Origin: Desulfovibrio sp. Marseille-P6017
GTDB lineage: Bacteria > Bacillota_A > Clostridia > Peptostreptococcales > Peptostreptococcaceae
Length of the DNA: 64,000 nucleotides
Assembly: GCA_900604495.1 (NCBI GenBank)
Contig: UWOR01000002.1
Span: forward strand, 186,001-250,000
Reading direction: 5' to 3'
Each line of letters opens with the position of its first letter. The first letter of the stretch is position 1. Positions 17,708 to 28,300 of the stretch are shown piece after piece. The position numbers and the translations under genes were made by a program. Under the pieces are notes generated by a model that was not told the origin of the DNA, made no database searches, and worked only from the letters and a program-made list of their open reading frames with translations.

Positions 17708-17890
17708 TAATACAATTACAATTAGATGTATAGGATAAAACCAATAAAACATCCATCTTACAAACTTATTATTAACTCAAAGTTTACCATTATACATAAG
17801 TATTGGAACTATTGCAAAACCCATCATCCATTGATAACCTCATAAAGTTATAGCCTTTATAAAATCAGGTACTATAACAACAATTAATTC
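17708..17890 (-). pseudogene. TraX-family membrane protein, C-terminal remnant
   Basis: One minus-strand frame reads ELIVVIVPDFIKAITL, stop, GYQWMMGFAIVPILMYNGKL, stop, VNNKFVRWMFYWFYPIHLIV. QWMM, LMYNGK and FYWFYPIHL are hallmarks of the last helices of TraX-type acyltransferase-like proteins. Two in-frame stops and absence of the N-terminal two thirds show a dead remnant. It lies in the gap before the Memo-AMMECR1 gene. Confidence 0.6.
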
Positions 17891-17988
17891 AAATAAATTC
17901 ATAAAAATATTATTTAACTAAGGAAATAGAATAATAATTTAGGGAAATATAAAACATATTAATAAAACAAATAAGTGAGGTGTATATC

Positions 17989-19398
17989 ATGGAAAATATA
18001 CTAAAATACTACTTAATGCCACATCCACCACTAATAATCCCAACAATTGGAAAAGGGCAAGAAAAAACAATTCAAAATACAATAGATGCTTGCAATAAAA
18101 TAGGAAAAGAAATAGGAAATCTAAAACCAGAAACAGTTGTAATTATAACTCCTCATGGAACTATGTTCTCAGATGCCATTGCAATATCAAATGAAGAATA
18201 TATAAGAGGGGATTTTGGACAATTTAGAGATTTTGATACTCAAATTGAAGGTACAATAGATAAAGAATTTAATGAAGGATTAATTAACATTTGTGAAAGA
18301 GAAAATATATCAGCAGCAGGTGTAGATTCTAATCTTCTTAGAAGATTTAATAGAGATTATGAATTAGATCATGGTGCAATGATTCCTATGTACTTTATAA
18401 ATAAATATTATAAAGACTATAAAATAGTTCATATTACATATGCAGCTCTTAGCGATATTGAATTATATAAATTTGGAATGGCAATAAAAGAAAGTGCTAA
18501 GAACTTAAACAAAAAAATAGTATTTATAGCTAGTGGTGATTTATCTCATAGATTAAGTGAAGAAGGACCATATGAATACTCTCCAGAAGGATCTAAATTT
18601 GACAAAGCTTTATTAGAAAATTTACAAAGTGGAAATGTATTAAATGTATTTAATATGGATAAATATGCAGTCCAGTGTGCAGGTGAATGTGGACTTAGAT
18701 CTGTATTTATTATGCTTGGAGCAATGGATAAAGAAAAAGTAAACGGAGAATTATTATCTTATGAAGGACCCTTTGGTGTTGGATATGGAGTTATGACTTT
18801 TAATAATGAGTTAAAAGATGATAGCATTTTAGAATCATTAATAAATATGAAAAGAGAAAAATTAAATAAAAAAATATTAAGCTCTAACCCCTATGTTAAG
18901 TTAGCAAGAGAAAGTTTAAATCATTACTATAGTAGTGGAACTCTTATGGCAAAACCATCAAACTTACTAAAAGAATTAAGTGAAGAAAAAGGTGGAGTTT
19001 TTGTATCATTAAAAAAATTCAATAACTTAAGAGGATGTATAGGTACTTTTTTACCAACAACAGACTCTATAGCAGAAGAGATTATAACTAATGCGGTACA
19101 AGCAGCTACACAGGATCCAAGATTCACAAGGGTAGAAGAAGATGAATTAATAGATATTGATATATCTGTAGATGTATTAGAAAGACCACATAAAACAACA
19201 AAAGAAGATTTAGACCCTAAAAAATATGGAATAATAGTTAGTCAAGGATATAAAAGAGGACTATTACTTCCAGATTTAGAGGATGTAGATACAATAGAAG
19301 AACAGATTCAAATTGCTTGTGATAAAGCAGGAATAGATTCTAATGGAGATTATGAAATAGAAAGATTTCAAGTTACTAGATATAAAGAAGGTGATTAA
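17989..19398 (+). CDS. AmmeMemoRadiSam fusion protein: Memo-like dioxygenase-fold domain plus AMMECR1 domain
   Basis: 469 residues from ATG 17989 (GAGGTG just upstream; the in-frame GTG at 17980 is part of that site). Residues ~1-265 form the Memo/class III extradiol-dioxygenase-like domain: LMPHPPLIIP, VVIITPHGTMFSD and ELDHGAMIPMYF carry the metal-site His residues. Residues ~295-469 form the AMMECR1 domain with NNLRGCIGTF, QAATQDPRFTRVEEDEL and IDISVDVLERP. Its stop touches the ATG of the radical-SAM gene (TAAATG), so the products are probably coupled. This trio is conserved in many anaerobes and archaea, yet its reaction is unknown. Confidence 0.93.
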   Translation: MENILKYYLMPHPPLIIPTIGKGQEKTIQNTIDACNKIGKEIGNLKPETVVIITPHGTMFSDAIAISNEEYIRGDFGQFRDFDTQIEGTIDKEFNEGLINICERENISAAGVDSNLLRRFNRDYELDHGAMIPMYFINKYYKDYKIVHITYAALSDIELYKFGMAIKESAKNLNKKIVFIASGDLSHRLSEEGPYEYSPEGSKFDKALLENLQSGNVLNVFNMDKYAVQCAGECGLRSVFIMLGAMDKEKVNGELLSYEGPFGVGYGVMTFNNELKDDSILESLINMKREKLNKKILSSNPYVKLARESLNHYYSSGTLMAKPSNLLKELSEEKGGVFVSLKKFNNLRGCIGTFLPTTDSIAEEIITNAVQAATQDPRFTRVEEDELIDIDISVDVLERPHKTTKEDLDPKKYGIIVSQGYKRGLLLPDLEDVDTIEEQIQIACDKAGIDSNGDYEIERFQVTRYKEGD

Positions 19399-20384
19399 AT
19401 GGATGAAAAACTAAGATTCTATAAATCACAGGAAGGTTATGTAAAATGTGAGCTTTGTCCTCATAATTGCTTATTAAGTGAAAATAAGTTTGGAGTATGT
19501 GCTCTTAGAACTGTAAAAAATAATATACCTATTGTTATAAATTATGGAGAAGTAACTTCATTTAATGTAGATCCAATATAGAAAAACCACTTTATCATTT
19601 TAAACCAGGAAGTGAGATTTTATCTGTAGGGACTTTTGGTTGTAATATGAAATGTAGCTTTTGTCAAAATTATGAAATATCACAAAATAAGCCACAATCA
19701 AAATTTACAGACATAGATGAATTAATAAATTTAATTGTAAATATACCTGATAATGTAGGGATAGCATTTACTTATAATGAACCTTTTATGTGGTATGAAT
19801 ATATATATGATGTGGTTAAGAGAATAAAAGAATATGATAAACATATTAGCGTTGTTTTAGTCACTAACGGATATGTAAATAAAGAACCTTTAGAAAAAAT
19901 ACTTCCATATATAGATGCAATGAATATAGACTTAAAAGGATTTACAGATAGATATTATAATAAAATTTGTAAAGCAGATATACAGCCGGTATTAGAAACT
20001 ATAAAAATAGCAAGTAAATCAACTCATGTTGAGATAACTACCTTAATGGTAAGTGATGAAAATGATTCAGTAGAAGAAATAGAGTATATTGCAAAATTTA
20101 TATCGAGTATAGATAAAAATATTCCTCTTCATTTAAGTAGATATTTTCCAAGATATGAAATGAAAAACCCACCAACTATGGTTGAAAATATAATGAAAGC
20201 AAAGGAAGTGGCTAAGAATTATTTAAATTATGTTTATGTAGGGAATATTGCAGGTGTAGATAATAATACTTATTGTCCTAATTGTGGATATAATTTAGTT
20301 AACAGAGATGTTTACTTGACTCAAGTACATATTCATGGACATAAGTGCCCTAGTTGCAAAGAATATATAAATATAGTATTTTAA
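19399..20384 (+). pseudogene. AmmeMemoRadiSam radical SAM enzyme, interrupted by one frameshift
   Basis: The first frame (MDEKLRFYKSQEGYVKCELC, with CELCPHNCLLSENKFGVC) closes at TAG 19579-19581 after NVDPI. The next frame resumes at once as EKPLYHFKPGSEILSVGTFG, then CNMKCSFCQNYEIS, the CxxxCxxC radical-SAM cluster motif, and continues to 20384. The change fits a two-base TA insertion (or one-base loss) at about 19577. The rest is intact, including a C-terminal zinc-ribbon pattern (CPNC ... CPSC). Total length fits the PflA-like AmmeMemoRadiSam enzymes, ~325 residues. The single lesion could be a sequencing error, a recent mutation or recoding. Confidence 0.87.
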
Positions 20385-20566
20385 TGATTTATAATTTTAA
20401 ATCTATTATATTATGTGGTTGATAAAGTAGGCTAATTGAACTCGTAAAAATTTTAAAATAGAAAAAGTAACAATAAACAGCCTTATTAATATGATAAATA
20501 TAGTCATTAGAGAATATAGTTCATTTATAACCTCATAATAAAGCTACTATGAAAGGAGTCAATTTA

Positions 20567-21298
20567 ATGAGAAAAATTGTATTAATAAGGCATGGTCAAA
20601 GCTTATGGAACTTAGAAAATAAATTTACAGGATGGACTGATGTAGACCTATCAGAAAATGGATTAATAGAAGCTAGAAAGGCTGGAAAAATTCTAAGTGA
20701 GTACGGATACGAATTTGATATGGCATACACATCAGTTCTAAAAAGATCTATAAGAACTCTATGGATAATACTTGATGAGATGAATCTTATGTGGATACCA
20801 GTCTATAAATCTTGGAAATTAAATGAAAGACATTACGGAGCTTTGCAAGGTTTAAATAAAGATGAAATAGCAAAAAAATATGGAAAAGAGAAAGTTAAGC
20901 AATGGAGAAGGTCTGTAAATATTGCACCACCATCATTAACAATAGATGATAATAGATACTCAGGAAATGATACTAAATATAAACATTTGCCAAAAGATAA
21001 AATACCATTTACAGAAAGCTTAAAAGATACAGAAAAAAGAGTAATAGAAGAGTGGTATGATGAAATAGTATCTAGTTTAAAATATAATAAAAAGATTATA
21101 ATATCTGCGCATGGCAATACTTTAAGAGCTTTAGTAAAATATCTAGATAATATAGAAGATGATGATATTGAGAATATGAATATACCAACAGGAATACCTT
21201 TAGTATACGAGTTAGATGATGACTTAAAACCAATAAGACATTATTATTTATCATCAGAAGGGGAAGTTGAAGAAAAAGAAACTGCTAAGTCTATATAA
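20567..21298 (+). CDS. gpmA: 2,3-bisphosphoglycerate-dependent phosphoglycerate mutase
   Basis: 243 residues from ATG 20567 (AAAGGAG at 20552-20558; the ATG at 20549 lies in front of this site and is unlikely). The phosphohistidine motif [10 protein letters not shown], then [13 protein letters not shown], the [14 protein letters not shown] segment and the second His in [14 protein letters not shown] identify dPGM. It interconverts 3- and 2-phosphoglycerate in glycolysis. The gene stands alone with a terminator after it. Many clostridia rely on the cofactor-independent enzyme (GpmI), so this may be a second isozyme. Confidence 0.93.
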   Translation: MRKIVLIRHGQSLWNLENKFTGWTDVDLSENGLIEARKAGKILSEYGYEFDMAYTSVLKRSIRTLWIILDEMNLMWIPVYKSWKLNERHYGALQGLNKDEIAKKYGKEKVKQWRRSVNIAPPSLTIDDNRYSGNDTKYKHLPKDKIPFTESLKDTEKRVIEEWYDEIVSSLKYNKKIIISAHGNTLRALVKYLDNIEDDDIENMNIPTGIPLVYELDDDLKPIRHYYLSSEGEVEEKETAKSI

Positions 21299-21306
21299 TA
21301 AAAAAA

Positions 21307-21338
21307 TCCCCTTAAAACTATTTTAGTATTAAGGGGAA
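21307..21338 (+). terminator. Terminator after gpmA
   Basis: TCCCCTTAA pairs with TTAAGGGGA around an ~11-base loop; the downstream T run is short. Confidence 0.75.
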
Positions 21339-21455
21339 ATACTTTATTTGATAAGGTGATTAAATAAATAACATAATGTTGATTTAACTGTTCTTGCTAA
21401 GTACATTACTTTATATTATTATAAATCTATAACATAAATCATAGGGGGGGATACA

Positions 21456-23184
21456 GTGAATAAAGAACTTAATAAATCAGTTAAACATTATACTATAGAA
21501 GACTTAGAAGAAATACTAGATAAACTACCTTATCAAATATGGTTAAAAGATGAAGATGGAAAGTATGTATACATTAATAAATTAGGAATAGAGAAGGTTG
21601 GATTATCTAAAGAAGACATAATAGGCAAGTCTGACTATGATATTAGAGATTATAATATAGCAAAACAGTGTGCTGAAACAGATAGAGTTTTAATAGATAA
21701 GAACCATGATATATACAATGAAGAACAGAGCAATATAGATGGACAGGATATATATCATAAAGTACACAAATTTATAGTAAACCAAAATACTACCAAGAAA
21801 AATCTTATAGGTGGTATAGCAGAAGAGATAAGTTTAGATAAAAAAATACAATTGGAATTAGAAAGCAACCTTTTAAGTTATTTAGATGAAAGTAAAATTG
21901 AAGATGATTCTAAAAATATTTTACATTCTACATTAGTAAGCTTAAAGAAATTTATAAAATGTAAAAATATAGAAATTTTTTTATATGATGAAGATAAAAA
22001 AAAATTTCAACTTATATTTAAGTGAAAATAAAGAAGAAAGTAAATTTAAAGAAGGATCACAAATACATATAAATGAAGAAATAGAAAATAAACTATGCTC
22101 TAATGAAGTTTATGAAAATAGATACTTTGAAATACATGAAAGTATATCTAAGTTGCAAAAAGATAATATAAAAGATAATTTAAAAATTAAAAGTATGAAA
22201 TTAGCTAATAAGCTATTTGGACTAGTATGTATATCTTATGAAGAAGAAATATATAATACATGTAAGGATGATTCTTATTTGGAAGAAATTTTAACTAAAA
22301 TAAGTATTATAATAAAACAAATAGAAAATAAAGATCAAATATCGTGCATAAATCAGAAAAAAGATGAATTAGAGTCTATAATTGAATTAGAATCTATAAA
22401 ATCAGATTTCTTTGCGAATATTGTATCTCACGAATTTAGAACACCAGTTAATATAATACTTTCTATTGTACAGTTAGTAAATTCATATATTAACAGTACA
22501 AATTCTAATATTAGTAAAACAAAAATGACAGAATATTTAAAAATATTAAAGCAAAACGCATATAGATTGTTGAGGTTAGTTAACAATATTGTAGATACAG
22601 CAAAGATAAGTAATAACTCATATGATTTAAGATTAGAAAATCACAATATTATTAGCATAGTAGAAAATATAACTATGTCAACTGTAAGATATGCCAATGA
22701 CAAAAGATTAAATATAGTCTTTGACACAGATAAAGAAGATGTAATATTAGCTTGTGACTCAGATAATATTGAAAGAATAATGTTTAATTTAATATCAAAT
22801 GCAATCAAATTTTCATATTGCAATACTGATATAGAAATAAAAATAAAGACGGATTTAGACTTAAATAGATTATTTGTATCTGTCAAAAATTATGGTCAAA
22901 CAATAGACGAATGCGATAGAGAGCGTATATTTGGAAAGTTTACTCAAATAGATGATTTATTTATTAGAAAGAATGAGGGTAGTGGTATAGGATTATTTTT
23001 AGTTAAAAAATTTGTGGAAATGCATAGTGGTAAAATATATATAGATAGTATAGAAAATGCTACTCAGATAACATTTTATTTACCTATATATACTATAGAT
23101 GAAGAATATGTATATAATCAAAAAATAGGTAAAAATGATATTATAGAAAAGTGCGATATTGAACTTTCAGATATATACATATAA
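21456..23184 (+). pseudogene. Cytoplasmic PAS sensor histidine kinase interrupted at an A9 tract
   Basis: Third member of the local kinase family. Frame one (GTG start after GGGGGGG) encodes a PAS domain (HYTIEDLEEILDKLPYQIWL) and the start of a GAF-like domain, ending LYDEDKKKFQLIFK*. Removing one A from the A9 tract at 21995-22003 gives LYDEDKKNFNLYLSENKEES and joins the two frames. Frame two carries HisKA (FFANIVSHEFRTPVNIILS, with one extra Val against the paralogues' NISHEF), HATPase (NLISNAIKFS, GSGIGLFLVKKFVEMHSG) and the tail EKCDIELSDIYI. No transmembrane helix and no adjacent regulator. Slippage at A9 could restore the full protein. Confidence 0.85.
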
Positions 23185-23186
23185 AA

Positions 23187-23236
23187 AGAAAACTACTTTA
23201 AGTATTTTGGTGAAATAAAATACAAAAGTAGTTTTC
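23187..23236 (+). terminator. Terminator after the A9-tract kinase
   Basis: AGAAAACTACTTT pairs with AAAAGTAGTTTTCT across a ~24-base loop that contains a second short stem. Confidence 0.75.
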
Positions 23237-23394
23237 TGAATATTTTTATAACATCTACTTATATATAAATATATGTTATAATTAATCTACTAAATACATA
23301 CTAAGACTATAATATTATAAGTAAAATAGTCATTATTCGATCTTTAAACTATTATTATTGCATATTCAAAACTTATAGGAATTTTTACCATTTT

Positions 23395-24052
23395 GGAGGA
23401 ATTATAGAGATTATTAGAAATATTATTTTATTTATTAAAGAATAATAAATCTACAACTAAAGAGCTTTCTAAACATTTTAATGTATCAATGAAGACCATA
23501 CAAGAGATATAGATAAATTGACTATTTTAGGTATACCAATAGTTACGTATAGAGGTGGTAATGGTGGTATAGAGTTAGATAAAGATTATACTATACATAA
23601 AGGATTTATGACTATAGATGATTATAAATCTTTAATAATGTCATTTATATATCTGAAAAAAATATTAAAATGTAAATACGTCTCTATTATAGAAAAAATG
23701 TTAATGATAGATTCTAAAAAAAGTTAAATATAATTTAGACAAATTAAAATCATGTTTTGTGATTGATTTAGAAAACAATGATATAGACATATTTAATGAA
23801 GTATGCATTAGAATTAACCAAGCATTAGATGCTGGTAAAGCTATTGAAATAATAGTAGATGAAAAGAAATATGAAACATTACCAATATCATATATTTTAA
23901 GAAAAGAAGGAATGTTTTTATATTGCTATAGTGATGATTATATGTTAATTAAGATAAATAAAATATCACAATCTAAAATTATAGATAAAATAATCAATAA
24001 AGATTTAATTGAATATATAAATAATAAAAATGATATAAAAATGATTATATGA
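23395..24052 (+). pseudogene. HTH-WYL transcriptional regulator, multiply frameshifted
   Basis: A GGAGG site is followed by a broken start region (ATA where ATG is expected, plus an indel). The frame then reads LLEILFYLLKNNKSTTKELS, KHFNVSMKTIQ, loses one base at ~23508, continues RDIDKLTILGIPIVTYRGGN, and has one extra A in an A7 run at ~23717 before VKYNLDKLKSCFVIDLENND and a WYL-like C-domain (IEIIVDEKKYETLPISYILR) to 24052. The helix-turn-helix with TIxRDIDxL and GIP is typical of the YafY/WYL family. Three lesions plus a lost start make it a pseudogene. Also short for the family (~215 versus ~300 residues). Confidence 0.8.
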
Positions 24053-24056
24053 ATTA

Positions 24057-24083
24057 AAAAGTCTCTATATAGAGACTTTTTTT
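24057..24083 (+). terminator. Terminator after the WYL pseudogene
   Basis: AAAAGTCTCTATATAGAGACTTTTTTT is a compact stem with a T run, still intact although the gene before it is decayed. Confidence 0.85.
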
Positions 24084-24313
24084 ATTATATTAATATGCAT
24101 TAATGATTTTACAAAAAAATACAAAATTATCCAAAAAAATACTTTTTTATAATGAATAAGACTCTATATGTCATATTAATTAAATATAATTAAAACCTGT
24201 TTGAGTATTGTAAGGGTTTTAAGATGGTTTTTCTATAAAATTATTATATATTTTATAGTTCAGATTAGTTAATTATTTAGTAATTATAGATACAATCACT
24301 AGGAATTTATTAT

Positions 24314-26641
24314 GTGAAGGAGGCGATTATTATATTATTTGCAAAAAAAATAAATATTAAATTGATTATCATCGCTAGTATATTTATGATAATATTCATC
24401 TTAGCAAATAGCTTCTTCGTAGATTCTATTCTAGATAAAAGTATTGAACTTACTTGTAATGTTTACCATAATCAAATTTCTAGTAGAATAGACGAAGAAA
24501 TTGACCTCTTAAAAATTAGTACTGAAAAAATAGCTAATGATAATAAAATTATAAATATTTTAGATGAAAACAGGAGCTTCGAAGAATTAAGTAGAGAAGA
24601 ATCTGAATTGATATTAACTGAAATTAATGCATTTGAAGGAGTTTTAAAGTCATCAAGTTTTGTTAAAACAATTAATATTGCTAGTTTATCAGGAGAGTAT
24701 TTATTTTCTAATGGTGTAGTATATGAAAATTTTGACTTTACTGAAAGACCGTGGTTTAATAAAGGACTTCTAAATAGTAATAGTAAAACAATTATAACTG
24801 ATATGCATAAGGATTATAGTACAAATTTAGAAACTATAGCAATTATATCATTCATTTATTCTGATGATAATGAACTTTTAGGGGCAGCCGTTTTGGATAT
24901 ATTTGTAAAAGATTTACTAAAATATTCAAATACATCTTTTTACTCAGGAGACTTAAATACATATATTTTGAAGAATAATGAAATACTTTACTCAGAAGAT
25001 GGAGAAATAAAAGATAATAAATACATAAATAACCATAATAATTATTATATTAGTAATAATAAAGATTACCTAGGTAATGGAAATTATTTATTATTTTCTT
25101 TTAATAAGTTTTCTATTAAAAATAATCCATATATGAAATTGGTTATTGAATCAACAACGATTATTTTATTTGCAATAGGTATATTTATATCAATAGCATT
25201 AGTAGTAGCAATACGATTAGCATTTAAGCCTGCATTAAAATCAATTGAAAAGTTAAGATATATATTAAATTATTTAGATGAAGGTAAGATTTCATTTGAA
25301 AATAAAGATGAATTTAAGCAATTAGAGATAATTTCAGATTCTTTAGGTAAGAGCTTTGATAAAAAAGTTCAATCTCTTATTTATTATGATGAATTGACTA
25401 ATTTACCTAATAGAAAACAATTAAAAATAATTTGCAATGAATTAATAGATAGTAAAACTAAGTTTGCATTAGTTTTTATTGATTTAAATAAATTTAAGAT
25501 AATAAATGATGTGTATGGACATTTAGTTGGAGATCAATTATTAGTTAAGTTTAGTAATATTATGAAGAATGCTTTGAATGATAAAGGCATTATTACTAGA
25601 TATTCTGGGGATGAATTTGTAATTGTATACAAAGACTTCAAAGATGATTTAGAATTTATGCATTACTATAAAAGTGAGATTTTATCAAAATTTAAAAAGC
25701 CTATAGAGATTAATAAAGATGTTAAAACATTTATTGACTTTTCAACAGGTGTAGCAGTTTATCCTAGAGATGGTTTGGATGTTGATGAATTAATTAATAA
25801 AAGTGATTTTATGATGTATAAAAATAAAAAAGATAATATTAATCACCAAATATTATTTTTTAATGATGATACTTACATGGATATGCTGTATATTGAAACC
25901 ATTAAAAATGAATTAACATATGTATGTGAAAGAAATGAACTTATATTAGAGTTTCAACCAATCTATGATGAATATAAAAAAGTAAAAAAGGCTGAGGCTT
26001 TATTAAGATGGAACAGTAAAAAACTAGGTTTTATACGACCAGATAAATTTATTAACTATGCAGAAGAGACTAGGGATATCATAAAAATAGGATACTGGGT
26101 GATTGAAGAGGTTTGCAGATATATCAAGAATAATAATTGGAATATAGAAATTAGTATCAATGTATCGCCTATTCAATTGATGGAAATTAATTTTGATAAA
26201 AATGTAAAGAAAATTATAGAAAAATATAATGTAAGCTATAACAAACTTTGCTTTGAAATTACAGAATCTGTTATATTGGAGAATAATGATACTGTTTTTA
26301 AAAATATAGAATCTTTTAGAATGAAGGGGATTAAGATAGCGTTGGATGATTTTGGAACTGGCTATGCATCATTTAATTACTTAACCAAGTATTCATTAGA
26401 TATTTTAAAGATAGATAAGGTGCTTTTGGATAATGCTTCTCAAAATGATTTTGAGATTATTAATCATATAAAAAAGATCTCAAATATATTAAATATGAAG
26501 GTAATTATTGAAGGAGTAGAAACTGAAAGTCAATTTAAAAAACTAAAAGAAATAAAATGTGACTTATTTCAAGGATATTATTTATCAAGACCATTAGGAA
26601 ATGAAGAGTTTTCTAAACTTTTAGAGAATATAGATTATTAG
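24314..26641 (+). CDS. GGDEF-EAL cyclic-di-GMP enzyme with extracellular Cache-like sensor
   Basis: About 775 residues. An N-terminal helix (~12-37) and a second helix (~277-302) enclose an extracytoplasmic Cache-like domain (FTERPWFNKG, VLDIFVKDLL). A GGDEF domain follows (DELTNLPNRKQLK, FIDLNKFKIINDVYGH) with SGDEF in place of GGDEF. The C-terminal EAL domain keeps every catalytic element: EALLRW, NVSPIQL, EITES, LDDFGTGYASF, LKIDK, IIEGVETE and QGYYLSRP. Phosphodiesterase activity is therefore likely; SGDEF often remains active too. The start is uncertain: AAGGAGG at 24317 lies after the GTG at 24314, and no ATG/GTG/TTG stands at the right distance downstream. Confidence 0.88.
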   Translation: MKEAIIILFAKKINIKLIIIASIFMIIFILANSFFVDSILDKSIELTCNVYHNQISSRIDEEIDLLKISTEKIANDNKIINILDENRSFEELSREESELILTEINAFEGVLKSSSFVKTINIASLSGEYLFSNGVVYENFDFTERPWFNKGLLNSNSKTIITDMHKDYSTNLETIAIISFIYSDDNELLGAAVLDIFVKDLLKYSNTSFYSGDLNTYILKNNEILYSEDGEIKDNKYINNHNNYYISNNKDYLGNGNYLLFSFNKFSIKNNPYMKLVIESTTIILFAIGIFISIALVVAIRLAFKPALKSIEKLRYILNYLDEGKISFENKDEFKQLEIISDSLGKSFDKKVQSLIYYDELTNLPNRKQLKIICNELIDSKTKFALVFIDLNKFKIINDVYGHLVGDQLLVKFSNIMKNALNDKGIITRYSGDEFVIVYKDFKDDLEFMHYYKSEILSKFKKPIEINKDVKTFIDFSTGVAVYPRDGLDVDELINKSDFMMYKNKKDNINHQILFFNDDTYMDMLYIETIKNELTYVCERNELILEFQPIYDEYKKVKKAEALLRWNSKKLGFIRPDKFINYAEETRDIIKIGYWVIEEVCRYIKNNNWNIEISINVSPIQLMEINFDKNVKKIIEKYNVSYNKLCFEITESVILENNDTVFKNIESFRMKGIKIALDDFGTGYASFNYLTKYSLDILKIDKVLLDNASQNDFEIINHIKKISNILNMKVIIEGVETESQFKKLKEIKCDLFQGYYLSRPLGNEEFSKLLENIDY

Positions 26642-26652
26642 TATTTAATATG

Positions 26653-26696
26653 AAAATCCCCCCTATAAAATTAGTTTTTTATAGGGGGATTTTTTA
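26653..26696 (+). terminator. Terminator after the GGDEF-EAL gene
   Basis: AAAATCCCCCCTATAAAA pairs with TTTTTATAGGGGGATTTT, followed by T. Confidence 0.9.
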
Positions 26697-26710
26697 AAGA
26701 CATAGATACA

Positions 26711-26784
26711 ATAAATAAGGGGAGAAAAGTTAGTCTATACTGTTATTGATACAAATAAGAAGGTAATAGTTTATGATGATTAAT
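26711..26784 (+). pseudogene. Remnant of the 3' part of a DUF2812 gene (duplicate of 49655-49715)
   Basis: The stretch with TATACTGTTATTGATACAAA and AAGGTAATAGTTTATGAT matches the region encoding SVYTVIDTNEKVIVYD in the DUF2812 gene at 48639-49792. The following ~210 bases of that locus are missing here. It is the edge of the duplicated block. Confidence 0.7.
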
Positions 26785-26790
26785 ATATAA

Positions 26791-27890
26791 TTACATATTA
26801 AATGTTATAAATAGTATAACTATTGTTATTATAAAAGGAGAAAAGAACACTATTTTTCCTTTAACACTACCTATATTAACAGTCCAACCTATACCAAATC
26901 TTTTCTGAACAAATAAAGATGGATCATTAGGGTTATTATATATACTTCCAAATATCCAATTATCATCATCATCTACAGAATAAACCGCAGTTTTATACTT
27001 ACTTGGTGATTTATAATACAAGTATGTTTGGTAAATAGAAGATACAACTAATAATATTGTAGTAGTCCACATTATATAAGTATTCACACCACTAGCATTA
27101 GCTGTAGCAATTAATATATTAATAAATAAAATCTGACATGATCAGTTTAATATAAAGAAAGTAAAGGCAATTTTACTTAAATAATTTAAATGAGCTTTTT
27201 TACTTTCATTAATATTAACATAACTTAACTTAGCTCTACTTTTTAAAGAGTTTACAGAACTAGTATATATTATTATTCCAATTCCTATACTCATAAGCAC
27301 AATTCCAAATACACTGAAAAATGATTTTTGTGAAAATGCATCTGGCTGACCACTAAATCCCCAGTGAGTAGGTATAATGTCAGGTAGTGAATTATATTGA
27401 GTAGATAAATATATTGATACTAGTATATTAACTATAAGTGGAGCTAAAAATAGAATTGAGTATTTTTTTATAATTCTATTTTTTTCATTAATAAAATCTG
27501 TATCTAGTATAATTTTAGTTCTTTGTAGCTCTAAATCGTTTATTTCTAACGATAAATCTTTTTTTTTAGTTTTTACTTTATTATGGATATATACAAATAT
27601 AATAAATTGATATATACAAAATCCTAATATTGGAATAATAGAAGAAGCTAAATAAGCTTTAAATATATAAATACTAATTAATGTAATTATTATAAATGCA
27701 ATAAATCCTATAGTAAGAAGTAATTTAAATTTTTTATCTAAACTTTTAAATTCTTCTTTTGTAAAATAATCACTATTTAAACTAACACTATAAAACTGTC
27801 TTTTTCCACTTAACGCTTGAGTAAAGTACATCATTACATACACAACAATAACATTGGAATATTTATCAAAACTGCTAAAGTACTATTTAT
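26791..27890 (-). pseudogene. DUF1648/DUF5808 membrane protein, decayed copy
   Basis: Near-copy of the intact gene at 49946-51049. Three lesions are visible against that copy: the start ATG is ATA (27890-27888), one T is lost near 27845 so that the N-terminal frame closes early, and an in-frame TGA occurs at 27142-27144 (FFILN* where the intact copy has FFILNISMQ). The remaining sequence retains the DUF1648 helices (IIPTHWGFSGQPDAFSQKSF) and the C-terminal SPSKYKTAVYSVDDDDNWIF and NPNDPSLFVQKRFGIGWTVN. It overlaps the similarly broken GntR gene upstream. Confidence 0.88.
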
Positions 27891-28271
27891 AATCTTTCAC
27901 CCCATAACTATCAAATAATTTATTACAATAGTCTATAAATTCTTCCTTAGACCTACCTAAAAGATAACTCTCGGCAGTTAATAGTTCTAATGTAGATTTG
28001 ATTTTTTCAACATTGTCATCTTTTTTTCTAAAGGAAGAGTATTTACTATAGCGCCTTTTCTTCTATCGATATTTATATATCCCTCATCTTTAAGCAAGTT
28101 ATAGGATTTATTTACAGTATGAAGATTAACTCCTATTTCTTCGGCCATATTTCTAACAGACGGTAATGATTCGTTCAGTTTTAAATCACCAGTTGCAATA
28201 GATTTTATAATTTGTTCTTTAATTTGTGTATATATAGGAATATCACTGTTAAAATCTAAGTTTAGTATCAT
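27883..28271 (-). pseudogene. GntR (YtrA-type) regulator, decayed copy
   Basis: The first ~85 residues (MILNLDFNSDIPIYTQIKEQ through the wHTH SLPSVRNMAEEIGVNLHTVN) match the intact gene at 51042-51431. One A is missing in the run encoding LEKKD, so the open frame ends after 94 residues. Beyond it the other frame still encodes the expected DDNVEKIKSTLELLTAESYL tail to the stop at 27883. With the truncated C-terminal helix the dimer and effector part is lost; the DNA-binding part could still be made. Confidence 0.85.
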
Positions 28272-28300
28272 TTTATCACCTCTTATATTACATAATATAT

